Source: Eucalyptus grandis (lineage: Eukaryota > Streptophyta > Magnoliopsida > Myrtales > Myrtaceae). Taken from it: 64,000 nucleotides of DNA. The stretch spans positions 22,684,520-22,748,519 of the forward strand of contig NC_052615.1 in assembly GCF_016545825.1 (NCBI RefSeq), in the 5' to 3' direction. Under the pieces are notes generated by a model. That model saw nothing but the letters and a program-made list of their open reading frames with translations. It was not told where the DNA came from and searched no databases. Positions 1-11,167 of the stretch are shown here, piece by piece (within the stretch, counting starts at the first letter, position 1; every line of letters starts with the position of its first letter). The translations under genes were made by a program, and so were the position numbers.

Positions 1-1349
1 GCACATAACGACAACTCCATTATAACTTAAAACAATGCATACGAAAATATAGAACCAGACACCTTTACTTATTTATAGTTTGTGGACAACCTAGGTCGGT
101 ACATTAAAATCAAAAGTTCATTCATCTGGCTACATCCAAAACACTATCCCGACCATCCTTCTGCCTATCTACATGGCCATTTGCGTAACACGTCCTGGTC
201 TTGCCCAAAAATGCTACTCCCATCCCCTAGGCCCTCCTCCTACTTGACCCCGCTATCACCATTGTCGCCATCGTATGGGAGTGGAAGTGGTCCCACCGTG
301 CGCCCATTGACCCGGGCATAAAGTGCAACAAACCCTGTCAGCACGGGGCTTGATGGAAGACCAACATCCACCATCAGGATCACAGTGATCCTAATGAATG
401 TAACCTCAGGGAAATCGGGGTCGACTTGCTCCACTTGGTCCCATGTGAGTTGGTGGGGACGCCATAGACCATCATGGAGGACGCGGGTTGTAAAGGCATA
501 CTTACGTGTCTAAAAAAAAAATAGTTCCGCAATGGGTGAGTACAACCACTCAGCAAGTAAAATGCCTATTAGACTATACCACATGAGTCTACCACTACTC
601 ATCCGACGGAGTCCTAAACATACAACATACGAGATGAAATAGCTCAATTTGCAATGACTCTAAAGGAGTTTCACGGAATGATACCAGGGGAGTAAATAGA
701 CATTTAGGGAATTTCAATCATCGTATCTAGTTTGGATCTAGTTGTCACCATCTTCTAAAGGGCACCATGTTGCACCCCACCGGCATCTCGCACCCCAACT
801 GGCATCACGAGGACCTCCGAGACTCTTATTTCATTTTCCAAGCATCTAGAGAGCATCACATTACACCCCTCCAGGCATCTCGCATCCCGACTAGCATCAC
901 GAGGTCCAAGTATATTCACCAGGCATCTAGAGGGCACTATGTCACACCCCTCCAAGCATCCCGACACTCAGGGCATCGTCGTCACGGTGGACCGATGGTA
1001 TCCAATCAATTTAAACCATGGCACAGCAAATTAAGGATTCTATTTGAAGTCATCGAAGCATAACCAGGCCGACCATTCACTCCTTTGGAAGAATCGTGAT
1101 CTCTCCATGTCTCGGCCCCAATGAGCATAAGCCTATGGCCATCAACCTATCCAAACTTGCACTATTCTGAAATCAACTTAGTTTAATTGATTCAGCTAAG
1201 GAGTTTCAACACCCGAAACACTAGACAAGCATGTAGAGTTGTCCTAGCGCAATGGTACACGTCTAATATGACTTGAACCTCGCATGGCTACATAGTTCAC
1301 TAAATCGACCTTAGCCCCGACTAATCCCATACCACATCAATGCTAATCT
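1..1349. other. Unassigned repetitive flank left of the gypsy insertion
   Basis: No convincing gene is seen; short open frames on both strands overlap one another and resemble no family I know. The stretch contains a short direct repeat (783-963). It continues, after the gypsy insertion, at 7680. The style (cytosine-rich, many short repeated phrases) suggests a decayed LTR-element untranslated region, but no LTR ends, primer site or reverse transcriptase are visible, so this is only a guess. Confidence 0.4.
783..963. repeat. Two-unit direct repeat, about 81-91 bp
   Basis: The phrase GCATCTCGCA at 783 recurs at 874, followed in both by C-C-C-A/G-ACT and GCATCACGAGG. The phrase GCATCTAGAG at 842 recurs at 923, followed by ACACCCCTCC in both. 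The unit is therefore about 81-91 bp and present about twice with scattered differences. Confidence 0.75.
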
Positions 1350-1354
1350 CCTCG

Positions 1355-2289
1355 TGAAGCGGGTGCATCCAACGTAGCTCCATCGACCAACTCAGAACCA
1401 TCGATGCTTATCCAAGCCAATAAAGAAGTTGGGCATTATGTTCTTCGATGGATCATTTTGAATGAATAATGTTAATTACTTATCGGTACTTTGTGGTATA
1501 TCGATAGGTATCAATGGGTGGCCATTTTAGATGTCTTGTATGACCAATTGATGAAGTTTCAAGAGGATTATTTTCTGGTCAAGGGAGGAGCTCGAATTCT
1601 GGGAAGGCTAAAGGGTGACGACTGCGGTTCAAGAATATGGAAAGCCAAAGGTTCAAGAACACGGAAAGCTAACGGTTCGAGAATGTGGAAGGCCGACGAT
1701 TAAAGGCATTTAGTTCCCGTGTTAATAATGGCTTTTTATTAAGTTCCTAGATGTTTTTATTTTATGTAGCTGAAGAGTCGAACGTTTAAGTTCCTAGGTC
1801 ATTAAGATTTGTTTTTAATATTTCCTAGTGCTGAAATCCTCCTATAAATAGATGAAACTATCCAATGTAGAGGAGATACGAATTTCATGAATGAGAATGG
1901 TGAGATTTCCTCTGCTTGAGTGAATTCCTTTGGAGAGTGGATAACTCCTTTCGATTTCTTTATCCTTGGAGCGTAGATCACTCCTTGGTGGTGGGCCAAG
2001 AAGCCATTTATCCTTGGCTGGTGGAATCTTTAGGTTTTGGTGGTGAGCTTCTCCTATCCCGAAATCCTTTATCCTTGGCTGGTGGAAGCTTTAGGCCTTG
2101 GTGGTGAACTTCATAGATCTCGATCCTCATCCTCGGTTGGTGGCGCTGCCTTTATACCTTGGAAGGAGATTGCTTTTATTTTCTTATTCCTTTTTGTGTG
2201 TTTATCATATGCACTACTCCATACACTTAACCACAAAAATCCCCTAATAAAAATTTCCGTTCTTGAATCACTCACCCCATCACGCATCA
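1355..2289 (+). repeat. 5' LTR of the gypsy element
   Basis: About 935 bp, starting TGAAGCGGGTGC and ending ACGCATCA, matched almost base for base by 6741-7674. It contains a TATA box, a threefold 24-bp direct repeat (1626-1697) and a pair of about 60-bp repeats sharing TATCCTTGGCTGGTGG around 2008 and 2070. An open frame of 70 codons (1491-1703) is identical in the two LTRs; whether it is translated is unknown. Confidence 0.96.
1843..1850 (+). promoter_or_regulatory. TATA box of the 5' LTR promoter
   Basis: TATAAATA lies at this position and is repeated at 7229-7236 in the 3' LTR. Its place inside the LTR fits the start of a genomic RNA, with transcription beginning roughly 30 bp downstream. 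Confidence 0.65.
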
Positions 2290-2295
2290 AAATAT

Positions 2296-2307
2296 TGGTA
2301 TCAGAGC
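2296..2307 (+). other. Primer binding site (initiator Met tRNA)
   Basis: TGGTATCAGAGC, complementary to the 3' end of plant initiator methionine tRNA, lies six bases after the end of the 5' LTR. This is the standard place for minus-strand priming. Confidence 0.9.
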
Positions 2308-2361
2308 TCAAGGTTCAACTCATTTGAGTGATTCCTTTCTTTCTTTTGTTACAAATTCCTT

Positions 2362-3168
2362 ATGGCTGAACAAGTTCCTAGAGGTTTGACTCTGGAGCAA
2401 GTGCACAATGAAAGGCGAGATCGTGCAATCCAAAATCTTCAACAACAAATGGAGCGAGTCCTCAATCTTCTAGAGAATCCAGCGAGACAAGGACAACCAG
2501 CAAGGCGTCCCAACGAACGAAACCGGCGTGACGATTCTGAATCTTGTCAAAATTCTGATGGCGATTCTGATTCCACTGGAGACAACCGAACGATTTTGCA
2601 CTCTAGTGATTCTGAATCTCCAATTCGAAGATGAAGACGGAGAGGGAGGCATAAGGAGGATGAAAGAGACATTAAAGTGGAGGTCCCTGAGTTTGACGGT
2701 AATCTTAATCCCGACGACTTTGTGGATTGGCTACACAAAATCGAACGAATTTTTGACTTCAAATCCTATTCGGATGAGAAGAAATGTAAGGTTGCTGTCC
2801 TAAAGCTGACCAAATATGCTTCTCTATGGTGGGAGAACCTAAAGAATCAACGAGCAAGGGAAGGAAAAGGCCGAATCAAGTCTTGGGAAAAACTCAAGAA
2901 GTTGATGAAGAAGAGGTTCTTGCCCGACAACTATAAGCAAGATCTCTTCCTCAAACTGAACTCCCTAAGACAACATGGGATGAGTGTTGAAGAATACATT
3001 CGTGAGTTTGAACAACTCAAAATGAGGAGTGAAGTTCCAGAAGTTCCCGAGCAAACCATTGCTCGTTTCCTTGGCGGCATGAATCGAGAAATTGCTGATA
3101 TGGTTGAACTTCAACCGTATTGGTCCTTTGAGGATGTATGCAAGTTAGCCATAAAAGTTGAAAAATAA
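2362..3168 (+). pseudogene. gypsy gag (N-terminal and capsid part) with two nonsense codons
   Basis: The frame opens at an ATG at 2362. It codes an N-terminal segment with a short heptad-like stretch and a Ser/Asp/Arg-rich linker, then the retrotransposon gag (capsid) domain, recognisable from the WLHKIERIF and SLWWENLK segments and the EYIREFEQL motif. TGA at 2632-2634 and TAA at 3166-3168 interrupt the same frame; each is one C-to-T change from CGA and CAA. The frame otherwise continues without shift into the zinc knuckle downstream. Confidence 0.9.
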
Positions 3169-6100
3169 TTGAAGAGCAAGAGGTTTTCCTCTAGAACCTC
3201 AACAAAGGCGACATCCTATTTTAAGGGTGCTTCGTCAAGCAAGGGCGAGAGTACGTCGACAAAAGACAAAGGCAAGGGAAAGAATGCAGAGCCTTCCAAA
3301 GAAGTCCAAAAGAAGTTTGAAGGTGATGCAAGGAAATGCTTTAAGTGCCATGGTTTTGGGCATTTACAAGCAAATTGTCCAAATCGGAGAGTTATGACTC
3401 TTCAAGAAATTGAGGAGATCAATTCGGCACTTCAAGAGGCTGACAATGAAGACCAAAATATTTCTGAATTTGATCGGGAAGAAGCAGTTGTGGAGAAAAC
3501 CGATGATGGTGAGCTGTTGATCATCGGAAGAGCATTGCATGTTGAAGTTTCTCCTAATAAAGAGCAAAGGGAGAATATATTTCACACGCGTTGCACTATT
3601 AACGAAAAAGTGTGTTCAGTGATCATCGATGGTGGGAGCTGCACCAATGTTGCTTCGACAACTCTTGTCAACAAGCTGAAGCTTCCGACAACGAAACATT
3701 CTCAACCATACAAGCTCCAATGGCTCAATCAAGGGAATGAACTCAAGGTAACCAAACGCGTTCTTATATCATTTTCGATTGGGAAGAACTATCGAGATGA
3801 GGTTGTATGTGATGTGATTCCTATGGAGGCATGCCACTTGTTATTGGGTAGACCGTGGCAATTTGATATAAATGCTATGCATGATGGTTGGAAAAACACA
3901 TACTCTTTTCATAAGGAACAAAAAGGCATTACTCTTTTACCATTGAGTCCCTATTCGATACATAATAATCAACTTGGGGAGGGAAACACTTGTAAGGAAA
4001 ATTTGTTCTTGAGTGAGACACGGGTTGAGAGAGCCATTAGCAAACAAAAGAATGTTTTTGCTTTGTTTGTGGTCGAGAAAAAGAGTGAGATAGAGCGACC
4101 CATAAATCCAAAAATGCATTGCTTGTTGAAAGAATTTGCAGATGTGTTTCCAGAGGATTTGCCACTTGGATTACCTCCCATAAGAGGTATTGAGCATCAA
4201 ATTGATTTGATCCCCGATGCTCCACTACCAAACAAGCTAGCTTATCGATGCAATCCGGAGGATACAAAGGAGTTGCATAGACAAGTCGATGAACTTATCC
4301 TCAAAGGATACGTTCGAGAAAGCATGAGTCCTTGTTCTGTTCCGACTCTACTTGTGCCTAAGAAGGATGGTACATATCGCATGTGTGTTGATAGTCGGGC
4401 CATCAACAACATCACCATTAAGTATAGGTACCCTATACCTAGACTTGATGATATGCTTGACGAATTATATGGTTCTTCTGTGTTTTCAAAGATAGATTTG
4501 CGGAGTGGTTATCATCAAATCAGAATGCGAGAAGGAGATGAATGGAAGACGGCTTTCAAAACCAAGGGAGGCCTTTATGAGTGGTTGGTTATGCCATTCG
4601 GATTATCTAATGCTCCAAGTACCTTCATGAGACTTATGAACGAGGTTCTTCATTCTTTTATTGGTCGATTTGTCATTGTTTATTTCAACGATATTCTTGT
4701 TTATAGCAGGAACGAGGAGGAGCATATCTCTCATTTAAAACAGGTCTTCAATGTCTTGAGAGAACGAAAACTATATGCTAAAATGGAGAAATGTGAGTTC
4801 TTCTCTCCAAGCATTGTGTTTCTCGGTTATGTGGTTTCCAAAGATGGCATCTCCGTTGATCAAACCAAGGTGGAAGCTATGAAGACTTGGCCGATTCCGA
4901 AGTCCATTTCTGATGTAAGAAGTTTTCATGGACTTGTTTTTTTCTATCGACGTTTTGTTAAAAACTTTAGTACCGTCATGGCTCCTATAACTGAATGCAT
5001 GAAGAATGGTGCTTTTGAATGGACAAAGGCTGCTGAAAACGCCTTTGACATAATCAAGCAGAAACTTTGTGAGTCCCCTATTCTTGCACTTCCTGATTTT
5101 GATAAAGTATTTGAAGTTGAGTGTGATGCAAGTGGAGTTGGTATTGGTGCTGTTCTGGTGCAAGCACAAAAACCATTGGCATATTTTAGCGAGAAGCTAT
5201 CCGATTCCAAAAGGAATTATTCGACTTATGACAAAGAGTTCTATGCCATTGTCCGAGCTCTTGATCATTGGAGTCATTATTTGAGGCCGAAGCAATTTGT
5301 CCTTCATTCTGATCATGAGGCGCTTAAGTTTATTAGCGGTCAACGCAAGCTTAATTCGAGACATGCAAAATGGGTAGAATTTCTTCAATCATTTTCTTTC
5401 GTCTCAAAATATAAACCGGGGCACACTAATATTGTAGCAGATGCTTTATCGAGAAGATATTCTATGCTTGCGGTTCGACTCTAGGATTCTTGGATTTCAA
5501 TCAATGAAAGAACTTTATTCTGAAGATGCGGAGTTCTCATCCATCATCAACAATTGCAAGCGGGAGTTCAAGGTATATATTCTTTGCAAGATGGGTTTCT
5601 TTTTAAAGGAAATCAATTATGTGTGCCGAAGAGTTCTTTTTGCGAATTGCTAATTTGAGAAGCGCACGGTGGAGGATTGGCCGGTCATTTTGGTATTAAC
5701 AAAACTCTTGAGGTTCTTCAAGAGCATTTCTATTGGCCAAAGATGAGTGGAGATGTGCATGCTATCATCTCAAGGTGTGCAACTTGTCAAAGATCAAAAA
5801 GCCATTTCCATCAAGGTTTGTATACTCCACTTCCGGTACCATTGCAGCCCTGGGAAGATGTTAGCATGGATTTCATTGTGGCTCTACCTAAAACTCAAAG
5901 AGGAAAAGATGCTATCATGGTGGTCATCGATCGGTTCTCTAAAATGGCTCATTTCGTGCCATGTCACAAGACCGATGATGCATCTCATATTGCTGAATTA
6001 TATTTCAAAGAGATTATCCGCATTCATGGAGTATCAAAGACCATTGTGTGGGATCGTGATTCCAAGTTCTTAAGCCACTTTTGGAGGACTCTATGGAGAA

Positions 6101-6855
6101 TGCTTGGTACAAGGCTCTTATTCAGCACAGCTTGTCATCCCCAAACGGATGGCCAAACGGAGGTAACAAATCGTACTCTAACCACTCTTCTTCGTGGTAT
6201 GGTGAGTAAATCGTTGAAAGATTGGGATTTAAAGCTTGCGCATGCTGAATTTGCTTACAATCGATCACCAAGTTATACTACTGGTCGATCGCCATTTGAA
6301 GTTGTGTATGGAATTAATCCTCTCACACCTATTGATTTGATTCCAATTCCGTCTAACTCTCAAGTGAGCTTTGATGGTAAGAAAAGAGCTGAATCAATGA
6401 AGAAGCTCCATGAGCAGATTCGATCCAACATTCAAAAGGCCAATGAATCTTACAAGAAGAAAGCTAATCAACATCACAAGAAGACTCAATTTCAACCGGG
6501 CGATCTTGTATGGCTTCACTTGAGGAAGGAGAGATTTCCATTTCTTCGAAAGAACAAGCTCATGCCTAGAGCTGATGGTCCCTTTAAAGTTATTCAACGA
6601 ATTGGTGACAATGCTTACAAGATTGACCTTCCAGGAGAGTTTGGAGTTTCAGCAACATTCAACGTGGGAGACCTTTCTCCTTACTTAGAGGATGAAAACC
6701 TTCTAGATTTGACGAAAAATCTCAAACAACCCCGGGAGGATGATGCGGGTGCATCCAACGTAGCTCCATCGACCAACTCAGAACCATCGATGCTTATCCA
6801 AGCCAATAAAGAAGTTGGGCATTATGTTCTTCGATGGATCATTTTGAATGAATAA
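3169..6855 (+). pseudogene. gypsy gag zinc knuckle and pol (PR-RT-RH-IN), inactivated
   Basis: In order: a CCHC zinc knuckle (3337-3378); an aspartic protease with an Asp-Gly-Gly-Ser centre (GAT at 3628); reverse transcriptase with [11 protein letters not shown] and MPFGL motifs; RNase H ([12 protein letters not shown]); and an integrase with an HHCC zinc region and the D,D,E core (MDFI at 5866, WDRD, DGQTE). The reverse transcriptase box reads YFND: the AAC codon at 4687 replaces the first catalytic Asp. The frame is lost near 5470, runs in another frame to about 5580, then resumes, with a further TGA at 5656-5658. The final 38 codons lie inside the 3' LTR. No chromodomain is obvious, though an SH3-like C-terminal region is visible around 6500-6690. 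Confidence 0.93.
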
Positions 6856-7674
6856 TGTTAATTACTTATCGGTACTTTGTGGTATATCGATAGGTATCAA
6901 TGGGTGGCCATTTTAGATGTCTTGTATGACCAATTGATGAAGTTTCAAGAGGATTATTTTCTGGTCAAGGGAGGAGCTCGAATTCTGGGAAGGCTAAAGG
7001 GTGACGACTGCGGTTCAAGAATATGGAAAGCCAAAGGTTCAAGAACACGGAAAGCTAACGGTTCGAGAATGTGGAAGGCCGACGATTAAAGGCATTTAGT
7101 TCCCGTGTTAATAATGGCTTTTTATTAAGTTCCTAGATGTTTTTATTTTATGTAGCTGAAGAGTCAAACGTTTAAGTTCCTAGGTCATTAAGATTTGTTT
7201 TTAATATTTCCTAGTGCTGAAATCCTCCTATAAATAGATGAAACTATCCAATGTAGAGGAGATACGAATTTCATGAATGAGAATGGTGAGATTTCCTCTG
7301 CTTGAGTGAATTCCTTTGGAGAGTGGATAACTCCTTTCGGTTTCTTTATCCTTGGAGCGTAGATCACTCCTTGGTGGTGGCCAAGAAGCCCTTTATCCTT
7401 GGCTGGTGGAATCTTTAGGCCTTGGTGGTGAGCTTCTCCTATCCCGAAGTCCTTTATCCTTGGCTGGTGGAAGCTTTAGGCCTTGGTGGTGAACTTCGTA
7501 GATCTCGATCCTCATCCTCGGTTGGTGGCGCTGCCTTTATACCTTGGAAGGAGATTGCTTTTATTTTCTTATTCCTTTTTGTGTGTTTATCATATACACT
7601 ACTCCATACACTTAACCACAAAAATCCCCTAATAAAAATTTCCGTTCTTGAATCACTCACCCCATCACGCATCA
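6741..7674 (+). repeat. 3' LTR of the gypsy element
   Basis: About 934 bp, nearly identical to 1355-2289; preceded by a purine-rich GGGAGGA that would serve as the plus-strand primer. Differences from the 5' LTR that I can find are about nine substitutions, mostly transitions, and one single-base indel. The end of the pol frame overlaps its first 115 bases, and it is followed by the target duplication CCTCG. Confidence 0.96.
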
Positions 7675-7679
7675 CCTCG

Positions 7680-8705
7680 GGTCTGAAAAGGTTCCGCATT
7701 GGACCGACCCACAACAACACAACCTATTGAAGTCCGATGCTAGCTTCTCCAGCTATCTACGTGATTCACAACCCCCCGAACCAAAACCAACATTGACCGT
7801 GCCAATGGTCGTCGCGGTACACGACTATACTAGTCAAGGTAGAACTCAACTTAGTTGACAAGAGATACACTACGATACAGCGGCAACTTGACACATTCGG
7901 GTCCTAGTTCGCCTATTCCTATAAGGGAAACCCAGGTAACACATCACCACATATTATAGAAGAATAGGACTTCAACTTGCCTTGAATCCTCGGTGGTGCG
8001 AGCTGGTGGTGGAGCGAAAAGACAACGCGAGCTGAACGAGGGTGCAGCTGTGGGGTTCCTGGTCAGCAGTGAGAGTCTTGATGGAGGTGATTCTCGCTGA
8101 AGATGTTGATGAAGCGGAGGGAATTGTAAGGTGAGGCAAACGTTCGGTCTCATAGAATGAAGGGGGAACAATGGTCGTCTGGGATTAAAATGAATGAGCG
8201 AGCCGCGTTTTCGGTGATGCGGCCATGGTCTTCAAGCATACCACCGCTGTTAACTTTGAGCGGCTCGTTGGACGCTGTCAACAGGAGAGAGGACTGGCTG
8301 GCCATGCGTGTCACTCCCAAGGGAGAGCAGATGGCCACCGCCTTTGCATGACCAGACTTGAGTTTTGGGTGACACGTCCTGATCAACTTGGCAAAACATG
8401 GAGGATTGGCCTGCTGGGGAAGGGAAAAACGTGGCTAACTTTGGGTTCATTCTCCCTTAATTATCAGCCACGCCTCATGAAGAAAGTGATGTGGTTATTG
8501 TGAATGTGTCATGGAGGGTGAGCGGCCATGGGAAGACGTGGTTTGGTGGTGCGTGCACGGGCTTGAGACGATGGTGGTGGCAAGGCAGCGTTGTGTGGCA
8601 GGTTGGCGTGGTATGGTGACGAGTTTAGTGATGAGGCCACGACAAGCTTGGTACCCAAGAGCAATTGGTTTTGTGTTAAGCGAGGACCTAAATGTCACAT
8701 ACTAG
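7680..8705. other. Unassigned sequence between gypsy element and array
   Basis: This continues the sequence interrupted by the gypsy insertion. From about 8150 the base composition rises in G and C and short open frames appear on both strands, but none resembles a known protein and they overlap one another. I see no LTR, terminal repeat or RNA gene. Confidence 0.4.
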
Positions 8706-9048
8706 ATCTTGAAACTTCTTGTTATGTGATCCAATTGTTTAGTTTTTTTCTTTTGAAGTCACAAAAAGATTGTTAAGGAAGCGTATTGGCTTTGAGTACG
8801 TGATTTACTTACAACACATAAAGGAACACTTGTGATTATGTAGTTTACATACTTTCAAAGGATAACAACCTAAAACAAGGCTGGTATCTAAACAAAGTAG
8901 TCGACATTATTCCAAAGGGGACAAAGAAGTAATATCACCATACTAGATAGAAGCGAAATCATAGTGGTAAAACATGATTTTGAGATAACACCATTAGCCA
9001 AATAGTAATTCATCGGGCTCATCATCAAAAAGGCTTCAATGAATTGGC
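8706..9048 (-). repeat. 3'-flank module of dehydrogenase copy A
   Basis: From GATCTTGAAACTTC onward this matches the sequence downstream of every other dehydrogenase copy (near 14389, 27506, 31195, 40251, 54495 and 60007). It ends with a few bases of the last exon (GGCTTCAATGAATTGG), after which similarity stops. It marks the low-coordinate edge of the tandem array. Confidence 0.8.
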
Positions 9049-9408
9049 TTCAAATACGGATACAAGGTACCAAAAAGACAAAAAAATCGGCCTAGTGCCG
9101 ATCGACGAGAATTTTGTGATTTGGTGGCATCACCCACACTTTGATCATCTATCTCAGTCGAAATGACTTATCTCTGATCTTTGATCGATTTTTAACTATG
9201 CCATAATGATCTCTGCAGATGAACACGGTCAAGCAGTCAATTATTGGTCGAATTCTCAAATCTATTGCATTAAAATTCTTTAATGGCTTTCCTAGATAGT
9301 CTAGTAATCTCATGAGTAATTAGCTTAGAAAATAGTGCTGTAGACACATTGATGAAAAGCCCGATTTATTAAATTAAAAACAGGATTTTAATTTCAGGAT
9401 GTTATAGT
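9049..9408. other. Foreign segment replacing exons 4-5 of copy A
   Basis: About 360 bp with no counterpart in the other six copies, lying exactly where most of exon 3, exon 4 and exon 5 should be. It contains a small hairpin (ATCGGC...GCCGAT near 9086). No open frame, target duplication or terminal repeats are apparent. It could be filler DNA from double-strand break repair or a remnant insertion. Confidence 0.6.
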
Positions 9409-10001
9409 GGTTCCATCATTGTACTTTGCACCATAGAACAAGATCATCTTGGGGCAGTAATTCTCAAGGTCATCTTTACAATTTGGACAAGAGCGACATG
9501 ATCCAACCATACACCCAACACCTACTTTGTCCCCGACTTTGAATTTTGTCACTTTGGTGCCGATTTCAGTGACCCTGCCTACACACAATGTCCAATTTGT
9601 GTTATTATTGGCTCAAAAATGTCTTATTTATCTAAGAGAAATGAAAAGGATGATGTTTTTGAAAACTCATACCCAGGCACAATGGGATAAGAAGTTAATC
9701 CCATTTCGTTCTTGATACTATGGAGATCGTAAAGGCATATACTGCAATACAACACCTTAAAAGTTACATCATTTTCTCCAATGGCCGTGTGAAAAGGAAA
9801 ATCAACGCATATTGAGGAAAAGATGTTCCCCTCTGTTGAACTTTTGGATGCATCACCGAAAATAAGAATCAACGAAACTGAAAAAACGAAGGGACGTTAC
9901 CTTCTTGAGAACTTGAAGGGAGAGAGATGATGTCCCGTAGTATCTCTGGCGGCCCATCCAAAAGCCTTCACTGGATGTTCATTCTCTGGGGACATTGCCA
10001 T
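9409..10001 (-). pseudogene. Dehydrogenase copy A (CAD/mannitol dehydrogenase-like), decayed
   Basis: Exon 1 (9901-10001, ATG at its high end), exon 2 (9673-9786) and the first part of exon 3 (about 9409-9580) survive; the rest is gone. The intron 1 acceptor AG has become AC (read on the minus strand). The catalytic-zinc motif CGICHSD is CSICLYD, and the start of exon 3, which should carry the GHE zinc-ligand motif, is deleted. By sequence it is an A/C/G-type copy: exon 1 has the extra His seen in copy C, and exon 3 has the [11 protein letters not shown] wording. It cannot make an active enzyme. Confidence 0.92.
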
Positions 10002-10410
10002 TTCACTGAGCTTGACGAGCACAGCTTCGAACTAAACTGGAAGAGAATGGCGTAACCTGTGTGTTTTGAGATGTGAAGAGAACGGTGATGAGAGGGGAGC
10101 GAGAAGCGTTGGTACAGCTATAGGGCTTGAGGCACTTGGTGAGCGAACTGAACCAGTGTGCGTCGGTATACACGTAGGGCTCGAGAAGATACAGGAAGAG
10201 GCGGTGATGACGTGCTTACTGAGCGAACTGAACCCGACAGCTTGCGTCAGTACATGTGTCGGGTTCCAGGAGATACAGAAAGAGACGGTGATGACGTACT
10301 TAGTGAGCGAACTGAACCGGACGTTGTGCGTCATCATCTATTCCCGTTTGTTTGACCAGTCAACCGTTGCACGAAAGTTCTCTCTCTACTTGTGTCTCCT
10401 CTGCCTTCTA
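10002..10410 (-). promoter_or_regulatory. Promoter region of dehydrogenase copy A
   Basis: Matches the promoters of copies B, C, D and F. The TATA position reads CTATAGCTG (minus strand, near 10116-10124) rather than TATATAA. Upstream are three occurrences of GAGCGAACTGAA at 10141, 10221 and 10305, forming 80- and 84-bp tandem units that each carry TGACG (TGA-factor core). A paired W-box TTGACCAGTCAA lies at 10352-10363. Confidence 0.7.
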
Positions 10411-11167
10411 GCAGCCCAAGAAGAGACAACATAAAATCCTGCGGGCACCGTTTTCTCACAATTATTTAAAGCATTCCCATACCAATTAATTAATGGATGA
10501 AAGTTCAGCCCAGCCTATAATGCGTCAATCGTTTGTATAGAAGTTTTGCCAAAAGCATCGGGGTCTCATGACATGCGCAAAGTCTATAATTGTTTCATAT
10601 AGCTTACTTTCTAAACAACTCATTTGATGAGTATTTTACCGTGTTTTTAATAATTAAAAGAGGAGTGGACTTGAAAGGAAGTGACCATGAATTTTAGATA
10701 ATTGTAATCACTCAAGAGTCATGACTTTTACTTATAATTTTCTAGATATTGATGAACATCTCCCCCACGTTTGATTTGAGTCGGTGACACCGCCTGCTTG
10801 CTTTTATTTTCCTTTTTCTTTCATTTCTCAGACAAAATTTGTAATCAATCTCACCAGGAAAGGTGGATCAGCTTGATGCGATTAAAATGTATGTTATTAA
10901 TATACGGGGTGAAAATTAAATGATATGCTATATGAACAAATATATATTTATGCAATAAAATTTTGACATTGTTATGATAAAATCTAAAATTATTGTTATT
11001 GTGAGTTTATAGTAATTGTTCTATCAAGGAGTGAAATTGCATTATAAAAGTTTACCTACGTAAGTATTTAACGAAAATATTGATTTGGCATTTGAATTTT
11101 GTTACTATTTTCATACTATCTAATGATGAAACAAAAGAATATCATGCTTGCCTATATGAATATAGAA
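10411..11167. other. Array spacer with empty copia target site
   Basis: AT-rich spacer without genes. Near 10519 it jumps from promoter-proximal spacer to sequence that lies far upstream in unit B, so the PPR-bearing part of the unit is missing; the same junction occurs at about 29808. At 11021 it reads CTATCAAGGAG, the uninterrupted form of the site into which a copia element is inserted at 19776. Confidence 0.75.

Larger units (their letters stand above)
1350..7679 (+). mobile_element. Ty3/gypsy LTR retrotransposon, complete but mutated
   Basis: The element is bounded by a 5-bp target duplication CCTCG (1350-1354 and 7675-7679). LTRs begin TGAAGCGGG (1355) or TGATGCGGG (6741) and both end CGCATCA. 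Between them lie a primer binding site, gag, protease, reverse transcriptase, RNase H and integrase in the order RT-RH-IN, which defines Ty3/gypsy. The reverse transcriptase wording and the running of the integrase frame into the 3' LTR suggest a CRM-like chromovirus; the lineage is inferred. The LTRs differ at only about ten positions by eye, so the insertion is young. The coding frame has three nonsense codons, a frameshifted stretch and a mutated catalytic aspartate, so this copy is not autonomous. Confidence 0.96.

Noticed and set aside
8150..8700. Cluster of short frames on both strands in GC-richer DNA
   Set aside because: None resembles a known protein and they overlap one another; base composition alone explains them.
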